Positions 15,610-20,815 of a stretch of DNA of 20,815 nt are shown here, piece after piece. Origin of the DNA: Alphaproteobacteria bacterium (GTDB lineage: Bacteria; Pseudomonadota; Alphaproteobacteria; Sphingomonadales; Sphingomonadaceae); the NCBI GenBank assembly GCA_005882415.1, contig VBAE01000222.1, positions 1-20,815 on the forward strand, in the 5' to 3' direction. Under the pieces are notes generated by a model that did not search any database, was not told the origin of the DNA, and saw nothing but the letters and a program-made list of their open reading frames with translations. The translations under genes were made by a program, and so were the position numbers. The first letter of the stretch is position 1. Each line of letters opens with the position of its first letter.

Positions 15610-15633
15610 AGGGGGCGTAACCCCCCCTTAACC
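15610..15633 (+). promoter_or_regulatory. CtrA-like box (GTAA-N7-TTAA) overlapping a G/C hairpin
   Basis: GTAA at 15617-15620 and TTAA at 15628-15631 are separated by exactly seven bases. Together they read as (G)TAACC...TTAACC, one mismatch from the CtrA consensus TTAA-N7-TTAA of alphaproteobacteria. The site ends about 25 bases before the GGDEF-EAL start codon. The same bases can form AGGGGG (15610-15615) with CCCCCT (15623-15628) as a hairpin after parC. Without a T-tract this is a poor terminator. Confidence 0.4.
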
Positions 15634-15655
15634 GCTCCCGGCCTAGCGTCCGGGG

Positions 15656-17431
15656 ATGTTGGCTGGACCCGCGCGGGGGCGAAGGGAATCGCTTGAGGAG
15701 GCCGGGCGGGAGCCGCTGCCGCCGCCGTCGCCGTTCGCCCTCAATCAGCTCGAGCAACGGGTCGAAGCCGCCCGCCAGGATTATCTCGACGCCCTGCCGA
15801 TCGCCGCTGCCGTCGCTTATGTCGGCGAGGACGGGCGCCCGGCGATCGACGTCAGCAACGCCAATTTCAAATCGCTCGCCGGGCTCCCGGACGTGCCCTC
15901 CGGCACCGGAGCACGGGCGATCCCGCTGCTCGTAGGCCGGATCGGGCGGGCGCTGGCCGAATTCCTCGGCGGCATCGAGGGCTCGACCGAATTCGCCGGA
16001 GACGACGGCAATGTCGTCGGAGGGCGCTTCTTCACCGTCCGCCTGTCGCGCCTCAAGCCCAACAGCGCGGCCGAGCGGCGCTGCCTGCTGACCCTGATCG
16101 ACACCACTTCGCAGGTCGAGACCGAGAAGAATTTGAGGAGCGAGATGCTCCGCGACAGCCTGACCGGGCTCGTCAACCGCCACGGCTTCAACGAACGGGT
16201 CGAGGAAGCGCTTGAGCAGCCGGATTTCCTGCCCGGAAGCTACGCCATCCTCGTCCTCGACATGACCCGCTTCAGCCGGGTCAACGAATGCGTCGGCGCC
16301 ATCGCCGGCGACGAGCTTCTGATCACTTTCGCGCGGCGCCTGTTCTCAGCGCTAAGGGCCGACGACGTGCTCGCCCGCACCGGCGGCGACGAGTTCGGGG
16401 TGCTTCTCCGGCTCGACAAGGGGATCGAGGATGCGCTGGAGGTGGCGCGGCGGATCAAGGCGGTGCTCTCCACCCCCTTCCGCCTCTCCGAGCTCGAGAT
16501 CAGGGTCGACTGCGCGATCGGTTGCGCTTTGCTCACCGGCTCCGAGCAGCTCGCCGAGGAGGCCCTTCGCAACGCCCAGTTCGCGATGAAGCGGGCCAAG
16601 GCGAGTGCGGGCATCCAGGTCTACGAGCCGCTCGAGGCACGCGCCGCCCGCCGCCGCTTCAGCATCGAGACCGAGCTTCGCCGGGCGATCGAGGCGGACG
16701 AGCTGACCCTCGCCTACCAGCCGCTGGTCCACCTTCCGACCGGGCGCATCGCCGGCTTCGAGGCGCTCGCCCGCTGGAACCACCGGGAGCGCGGCGCCAT
16801 CGCGCCTGCCGAGTTCATTCCGGTGGCCGAGGAATCGGGGCTGATCCTCGCCCTCGGCCGCTGGGCCATCGACAGCGCGGCGGCGACGCTCGCCTCCTGG
16901 GACCGCAAGATCGGCGAGCCGCTGCCGCTGTCGGTCAGCGTCAACCTCTCCGCCATCCAGATCGCCCGGGACGATGTCGCGGGCGTGGTCGCCGCGGCGC
17001 TCCGGCGAACTGGGCTTGCCGGAAACCGGCTGACGCTGGAGCTGACCGAAAGCGCGATCATCCAGGACCCGGCAGGTGCCCTCAAGGTGCTGGAGGCGCT
17101 CAAGGCGCTCGATTCCAAGGTGGCGATGGACGATTTCGGCACCGGCTACACCTCGCTCGCTTACCTCCAGCGGCTCCCGATCGACAATCTGAAGATCGAC
17201 CGGAGCTTCGTCACCGGAATGCTCGGCGACAAGGATTCGACCGCGATCGTCCGGGCGGTGCTTTCGCTCGCCGATGCGCTTGGCATGGAGACTACGGCGG
17301 AGGGGATCGAGAGCCAGGAGCTGGCCGACGCCGCGGCCCGGATGGGCTGCTGCTACGGCCAGGGCTATCATCTCTCGCCGCCGCTCCACGCGGACGACGC
17401 TTTGACCTACTGGGTGTCGCGCAGCGCCTGA
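15656..17431 (+). CDS. Bifunctional GGDEF-EAL cyclic-di-GMP protein with N-terminal PAS-like sensor region
   Basis: The 591-residue protein could make and degrade cyclic-di-GMP. There is no membrane segment, so it is cytosolic. Residues 30-155 look like a PAS-type fold. GGDEF (about 165-320) begins DSLTGLVNR and keeps Asp202, Asn210 and GD at 218-219. It has an intact GGDEF at 243-247 and an RxxD inhibitory site (RADD, 234-237) exactly five residues before it. EAL (about 335-588) has EAL at 369-371, Asn430, Glu465 (ELTES), Asp492-Asp493 (DDFGTGY), Lys513, Glu549 and Gln569, so all catalytic residues are present. Both activities are therefore plausible. ATG 15656 lacks a good Shine-Dalgarno. 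Its 3' end overlaps the convergent cca gene by 25 bases, and it follows parC by about 70 bases with a CtrA-like box between. Confidence 0.93.
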   Translation: MLAGPARGRRESLEEAGREPLPPPSPFALNQLEQRVEAARQDYLDALPIAAAVAYVGEDGRPAIDVSNANFKSLAGLPDVPSGTGARAIPLLVGRIGRALAEFLGGIEGSTEFAGDDGNVVGGRFFTVRLSRLKPNSAAERRCLLTLIDTTSQVETEKNLRSEMLRDSLTGLVNRHGFNERVEEALEQPDFLPGSYAILVLDMTRFSRVNECVGAIAGDELLITFARRLFSALRADDVLARTGGDEFGVLLRLDKGIEDALEVARRIKAVLSTPFRLSELEIRVDCAIGCALLTGSEQLAEEALRNAQFAMKRAKASAGIQVYEPLEARAARRRFSIETELRRAIEADELTLAYQPLVHLPTGRIAGFEALARWNHRERGAIAPAEFIPVAEESGLILALGRWAIDSAAATLASWDRKIGEPLPLSVSVNLSAIQIARDDVAGVVAAALRRTGLAGNRLTLELTESAIIQDPAGALKVLEALKALDSKVAMDDFGTGYTSLAYLQRLPIDNLKIDRSFVTGMLGDKDSTAIVRAVLSLADALGMETTAEGIESQELADAAARMGCCYGQGYHLSPPLHADDALTYWVSRSA

Positions 17432-18555
17432 GCGACCCGGGCCGCGATCGCCGGCTCCAGCGTCTCGGCATCGGGGAAGCCCTGCTCGATCCAGTCCCGC
17501 TCGATCGCCTGCATCGTCGCCGCCACGATCCGTCCTGCCGGTAGGCCGCGGGCGATGAGCGCGCCGCCGCGGACGGGGAGCCGGGGCTTTTCCCACTCGG
17601 CGAGTGAGGCGATGGAGGGCGCGGGGTCGCTCAGGCCTTCGTCGAGCAGCATCCGGTCGACCGCGCATTCGGCGCCGACGCGATAGGCAAGGGCATCCGG
17701 CCGTCCCGTCTCGCCCCGCTCGGCGATGCAGCCCAAACGGAGGCGGATCGCGTTCGACATCCTCAGCCGGGTGCCGACCCCCACCGCCACCAAAGCGTCC
17801 CGCGGAAGCAGCGCCCCGAGCCTTCGCACCCCGTCCGGCGCCACGCCGGCCGCCCGCTCCCGCCTGATCAGGAAGTGAAGCCGCTCGACCCCTTCCGCAG
17901 CGATCTCCGGCAGCACCGGCGCGAATATGCCCTGCGCCGCCATCAAGGCCACCGTCGGCGCCGGGTCGGGCAAAGCGAGGATCTTGAGCAGCTCGTCGGC
18001 AATGCGCTCACGGGAGAGCGCCATCAAATCGTTCGCCCGCGCGGAGCAGGCCGCCAGCGCCTCCCCGTCCGCCTCGCCCCGCCCGAAGCGCCCGTGAAAG
18101 CGGAAGAAGCGCAGGATCCGGAGATGGTCCTCCGCGATCCGGCGGAGCGCCTCGCCGATGAAGCGCACGCGGGCGGAGAGGGCGTTGATGGTGAAGTCGC
18201 GGCGCCCGGCATCCTCCTTCCAGTCGTCGGTATATTCGATCGTGGCGCGGCGGCCGTCGGTCGAGACGTCGCGGCGAAGCGTCGTCACCTCGACCGGCTT
18301 GCCGGCGATGACCGCGGTGACGGTGCCGTGGGCGAGACCGGTGGGGATCGCCTTGATCTTCGCGGCCTTGAGGCGCCGGATCACCTCCTCGGGCGCGAGG
18401 CGGGTGGCGAGGTCGACGTCGCTCGCCTCCACCTTCAGCAAAGTGTCGCGCACGCAGCCGCCGACATAGCGGGTCTCGCCGGCATCCGCGGACAAAGCGG
18501 TCAGCAATTCGGCCATTCCGGGCCGCTTCTGCCAGGGGGCGGGCGGGAGCTTCAC
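17407..18555 (-). CDS. cca: CCA-adding tRNA nucleotidyltransferase (class II)
   Basis: This enzyme adds or repairs the 3' CCA end of tRNAs. It is 382 residues. The nucleotidyltransferase head has YVGGCVRDTLL (residues 30-40), then the metal-binding DVD (46-48) in SDVDLATRLAPEE. Further on are the RRDFTINAL motif and the ILRFFRFHGRFG motif. The C-terminal half is helical with no HD domain. GTG 18555 is chosen because it overlaps the stop of the Nudix gene (GTGA) and gives the usual short lead-in to the head domain; an internal ATG (residue 14) is the alternative. It is the last gene of a DUF1285-Nudix-cca operon. It ends inside the GGDEF-EAL gene on the opposite strand. Confidence 0.93.
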   Translation of the reverse strand: MKLPPAPWQKRPGMAELLTALSADAGETRYVGGCVRDTLLKVEASDVDLATRLAPEEVIRRLKAAKIKAIPTGLAHGTVTAVIAGKPVEVTTLRRDVSTDGRRATIEYTDDWKEDAGRRDFTINALSARVRFIGEALRRIAEDHLRILRFFRFHGRFGRGEADGEALAACSARANDLMALSRERIADELLKILALPDPAPTVALMAAQGIFAPVLPEIAAEGVERLHFLIRRERAAGVAPDGVRRLGALLPRDALVAVGVGTRLRMSNAIRLRLGCIAERGETGRPDALAYRVGAECAVDRMLLDEGLSDPAPSIASLAEWEKPRLPVRGGALIARGLPAGRIVAATMQAIERDWIEQGFPDAETLEPAIAARVAQALRDTQ

Positions 18556-19145
18556 CGCACCAGCTCCAGCCGGCGCGACAGGTTGACGATCATCGCCGCC
18601 GTCGCACCCCAGATGCGCCGCCCCTCCCACTCGATTTCGTAATAAGAACGCTCCCGGCCTTTCCACTCGACGGTGCGGATGGTCTGCCGCTCGGGATCGA
18701 GCAGCCAGTCGAGCGGCGCCTCGAACATCGAAGCGACCTCGCCCGGATGGGGCGACAGCGGCAGATCCGGCGGCACCACCCCCACCACAGGCGTCACCTC
18801 AAAGCCGGTGATCGTCCGATAGGTGTCGGCGATCCCGATCACCTCGACGCTCGCGGGGGGAAGGCCGATCTCCTCCTCCGCCTCGCGCAGCGCCGCGCCG
18901 ACGGGGCCGTCGTCCTCCGGCTCGATCCTGCCGCCGGGGAAGCTGATCTGGCCCGGGTGCTTGCGCATCGTCCTGGGGCGCTCGGTGAGGATCACCGTCG
19001 GCTCGCGCCGCTCGACCACGGCGACCAACACCGCCGCCGGAGTGACCTCTCCATCCGCCTCGTCGAGCGCGTCGCCGGCGAGCAGGACAGGGCTCAGCCC
19101 CCGGCCGCGCTCAAGCGCCTCCCTCAGCCGTTCCGCCAGGCTCAT
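18552..19145 (-). CDS. Nudix hydrolase, NudL-like CoA pyrophosphatase
   Basis: This enzyme would hydrolyse coenzyme A or acyl-CoA to phosphopantetheine and 3',5'-ADP. It is 197 residues. The CoA-specific segment RPRTMRKHPGQISFPGG (about 56-72) lies directly before a Nudix box ending REAEEEIGL (87-95). The box is two residues longer than the classic pattern, as in E. coli NudL. PPASVEVIG, TGFEVTPVVG and VPPDLPL downstream follow the NudL order. ATG 19145 overlaps the DUF1285 stop (ATGA), and its own stop overlaps cca. All three genes are therefore on one coupled mRNA. No signal peptide is present. Substrate specificity is from family motifs. Confidence 0.92.
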   Translation of the reverse strand: MSLAERLREALERGRGLSPVLLAGDALDEADGEVTPAAVLVAVVERREPTVILTERPRTMRKHPGQISFPGGRIEPEDDGPVGAALREAEEEIGLPPASVEVIGIADTYRTITGFEVTPVVGVVPPDLPLSPHPGEVASMFEAPLDWLLDPERQTIRTVEWKGRERSYYEIEWEGRRIWGATAAMIVNLSRRLELVR

Positions 19146-19711
19146 CGCTCCGGCTCCAGCGCGAAGAAACGTCCGCCGCTCCACAGGCCGGCCGGCTCTG
19201 CCGCTTCGGCCAGCGCCAGCTCGGCGAGCTCGTAATAGACCGGGCGGGCGACCAAGGCGTCGAGGCCGCTGCGGACCTCGACATAAGGGTGCGGCCCGTC
19301 CTCGCCTTCCTCGAAGCGGAGCGGGTGGTCCGGCCCGGCAACGACGAGGTCGCCGGTGTTGAGCCGGAAGGCCAGGCTCCGGCCCTCGCCTTCGCCCTCG
19401 CTCTTCAGCTCGACCGCGACGAAGGGCGCGTCCTCGACCGCGATGTCGAGCTTCTCGACCGGGGTGACGAGGACGAAGCTTCCGTCCGCCTCGCGCCGCA
19501 GGATCGAGGAGAAGAGTCGCACCATCGCCGCCCGGCCGATCGGGCTGCCCTCGTGAAACCATGTGCCGTCACGGGCGATCCGCATCGCGCTGTCGCCGCA
19601 ATGGGTCGGGTTCCAGCTCTCCACCGGCGGCAGCTTGCGCTCCTCGGCCAAGCGGGCGATCTCCGCCAGCGACAGGCCGGAGAGGTCGGAAGGGGGCGCG
19701 GGGCTCGGCAT
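19142..19711 (-). CDS. DUF1285 family protein
   Basis: The function is not established. The 189-residue cytosolic protein shows the family's typical order: ESWNPTHCGD (31-40), then DGTWFHEGSPIGR (48-60), then LVTPVEKLDIAVEDAPF (81-97). A C-terminal part reads VRSGLDALVARPVYYELAELA. GGGAGGAGG lies almost against ATG 19711, a strong but closely spaced ribosome-binding site. It is the first gene of the coupled operon with the Nudix enzyme and cca. Such neighbours recur, as I recall, in alphaproteobacteria, which hints at a housekeeping role linked to RNA or cofactor turnover; that is inference. A promoter should lie in the 76-base gap to the divergent reductase gene, but I cannot identify one. 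Confidence 0.9.
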   Translation of the reverse strand: MPSPAPPSDLSGLSLAEIARLAEERKLPPVESWNPTHCGDSAMRIARDGTWFHEGSPIGRAAMVRLFSSILRREADGSFVLVTPVEKLDIAVEDAPFVAVELKSEGEGEGRSLAFRLNTGDLVVAGPDHPLRFEEGEDGPHPYVEVRSGLDALVARPVYYELAELALAEAAEPAGLWSGGRFFALEPER

Positions 19712-19787
19712 ACCTCCTCCCGGTTAGGCAGGGGGCGCGCCTCCCGCAAGCCTTGCCGCCCCGCCGCCGCCCGCCTATCGCCTCTCC

Positions 19788-20546
19788 ATGGCGAGCGAGT
19801 TCGAAGGCCCCCGCACCGCGATCGTCACCGGCGGCGCCAGGCGGATCGGCGCCGCGATGGCGCGCGCCCTCTCTGAGGACGGCTGGCACCTCCTCATCCA
19901 CTGCCACAAGAGCGAGGCCGAGGCGCAGGCGCTTGCGGCGGAGTTGGGCAACGCCAAAGTCGTCCGCGCCGACCTTGCTCAGACCGATTGCGCCGAGCGG
20001 GTGATGGCCGCGCTGGACGGGCTCCCGCCGGCGCGCCTGCTCGTCAACAACGCCTCCCTCTTCGCCTACGATGGCCTCGACGACTTCGCCCCGGCCGGCT
20101 GGGCGAACCATCTCGACACCAATTTGCGGGCGCCGGCCCTGCTCACCCAGGCCTTTGCCGAGCGGGCCGAGGGCGGGGGGCTGATCGTCAACATGCTCGA
20201 CGCCAAGCTGTCCCAGCCCAACCCCGACTTCTTCAGCTACACCGTCTCCAAGTTCGGCCTCGCCGGTCTGACCGAGCTGGCTGCGCGCGCTCTTGCCGGT
20301 CGCGGGATCAGGGTGTGCGGCATCGCCCCCGCGGTGACGCTGGTCTCCGGCGCCCAGGGCAATTTCGACGAGGTCCACGCCCTGAACCCGCTCCGCCGCG
20401 GAGTGAGGGTCGAGGAGATCGTCGCTGCTCTGCGCTTCCTCATCGCGACGCCCATCATTACGGGCCAGATCATCACCCTCGACGCCGGCCAGCGCTTCCT
20501 GTCGCTGCCGCGCGACGTCCAGTTCCTGGAGCCCAAGAATGAATGA
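19788..20546 (+). CDS. Short-chain dehydrogenase, pteridine reductase (PTR1/FolM) type
   Basis: This predicted NADPH-dependent reductase acts on dihydropteridines such as dihydromonapterin or dihydrofolate. It is 252 residues. The cofactor loop is TGGARRIG (14-21) with Arg19, matching the TGxxxRxG form of pteridine reductases and not the TGxxxGxG of most short-chain dehydrogenases. NNAS is at 87-90. The usual catalytic Ser is replaced by Asp138 in NMLDAK, 13 residues before Tyr151 in YTVSK (Lys155). This matches Leishmania PTR1 Asp181/Tyr194 in identity and spacing. ATG 19788 has no clear Shine-Dalgarno. The stop lies inside the start of folB (8-base overlap), so the two are co-translated and probably share pterin chemistry. 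An ordinary SDR acting on another substrate is less likely. Confidence 0.85.
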   Translation: MASEFEGPRTAIVTGGARRIGAAMARALSEDGWHLLIHCHKSEAEAQALAAELGNAKVVRADLAQTDCAERVMAALDGLPPARLLVNNASLFAYDGLDDFAPAGWANHLDTNLRAPALLTQAFAERAEGGGLIVNMLDAKLSQPNPDFFSYTVSKFGLAGLTELAARALAGRGIRVCGIAPAVTLVSGAQGNFDEVHALNPLRRGVRVEEIVAALRFLIATPIITGQIITLDAGQRFLSLPRDVQFLEPKNE

Positions 20547-20815
20547 CGCCCCCCGCCTCGACGGCCTGGTGCCCGAGGCGCTCGCGCCGAAGACGCGCAA
20601 GATCGTGCTCGACGGCTATGAGCTGGACGTCGACATCGGCTTCCACGATTTCGAGGTCGGCAACCCCCAGCGCCTGTCGGTCACGGTCGAGGTGTGGCTC
20701 GACGCCGCCTCCTTCCCCTCCTCGGACGACGCCACCCACGCCTGGGATTACGATTTCCTGCGCTCCGGAATCCGGGACCTCGCCGCCGGCCGCCGCTTCA
20801 ACCTGCAGGAGACTT
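20539..20815 (+). CDS. folB: Dihydroneopterin aldolase (partial, C-terminus beyond window)
   Basis: This enzyme cleaves 7,8-dihydroneopterin to 6-hydroxymethyl-dihydropterin in folate synthesis. About 92 residues are visible before the window ends. After an N-terminal lead of about 20 residues, KIVLDGYELDVDIGFHDFE (21-39) matches the FolB opening strand. VTVEVWLD (48-55) and AWDYDFLRSGIRDLA (68-82) correspond to the second strand and the VxY-helix region. ATG 20539 overlaps the reductase gene by 8 bases. A second ATG at 20543 is in another frame and gives no FolB sequence. Coupling to a pteridine reductase strengthens both assignments. Confidence 0.85.
   Translation, partial: MNDAPRLDGLVPEALAPKTRKIVLDGYELDVDIGFHDFEVGNPQRLSVTVEVWLDAASFPSSDDATHAWDYDFLRSGIRDLAAGRRFNLQET

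Noticed and set aside
15610..15628. Rho-independent terminator after parC
   Set aside because: A G/C hairpin exists, but no T-tract follows and the same bases form a better CtrA-like box.
1..20815. CRISPR, prophage, insertion sequence, toxin-antitoxin or defence island
   Set aside because: No regularly spaced repeats, transposase, integrase or small coupled toxin-like pair was seen; nearly all coding space is taken by metabolic or housekeeping genes.

Overview
The window is a gene-dense, very GC-rich (about two-thirds GC by eye) chromosomal segment from an alphaproteobacterium. It is most likely a member of the Sphingomonadaceae or a close relative. The basis is the NagB-II-type SIS deaminase beside a fused EIIA-HPr-EI phosphotransferase, the ParC sequence, the DUF1285 / Nudix / CCA-transferase gene trio, and a small GC-rich intergenic inverted repeat of a kind I associate with sphingomonads. 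I see no phage, transposase, integrase, CRISPR array, tRNA or rRNA. No gene-free stretch reaches 300 bases; the largest gaps are about 110 to 150 bases.

Positions 1-3117 form an N-acetylglucosamine locus. A fused PTS protein (1-848, minus, C-terminus outside the window) diverges from nagB2-nagA (995-3117, plus), which are translationally coupled. The gap carries direct TGGT(A/C)TT repeats that look like a GntR-type operator. A structured inverted repeat (3121-3262) separates nagA from a convergent gene for a small secreted protein (3264-3650).

Positions 3776-12300 form a plant cell-wall (glucuronoxylan/glucan) utilisation locus. A GH67 alpha-glucuronidase (minus) diverges from a GH10 xylanase (plus) across an interval with a LacI-type palindrome. 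The plus-strand genes continue with a small cysteine-containing lipoprotein, a GH9 enzyme with a large uncharacterised N-terminal region, an aldose 1-epimerase and an aldo/keto reductase. The last three are joined by ATGA overlaps. GH10 would cut xylan, GH67 would remove (methyl)glucuronic acid from oligosaccharides, GH9 would act on another beta-glucan or oligosaccharide, and the mutarotase and reductase would process released sugars. No outer-membrane receptor, xylosidase or transporter lies inside the window.

Positions 12307-20815 are mostly housekeeping. They hold a DUF4349 lipoprotein (minus) divergent from parC (plus), then a GGDEF-EAL cyclic-di-GMP protein preceded by a CtrA-like box. 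Next is a minus-strand operon of DUF1285, a NudL-like CoA pyrophosphatase and CCA-adding enzyme, all overlapping. Last come a PTR1/FolM-type pteridine reductase and folB (cut by the window end), which overlap by 8 bases.

I did not find a clearly new multi-gene system. The best leads are the GH9 N-terminal region and its lipoprotein neighbour, the structured repeat with covarying hairpins, the candidate operators, and the pteridine reductase/folB pair.
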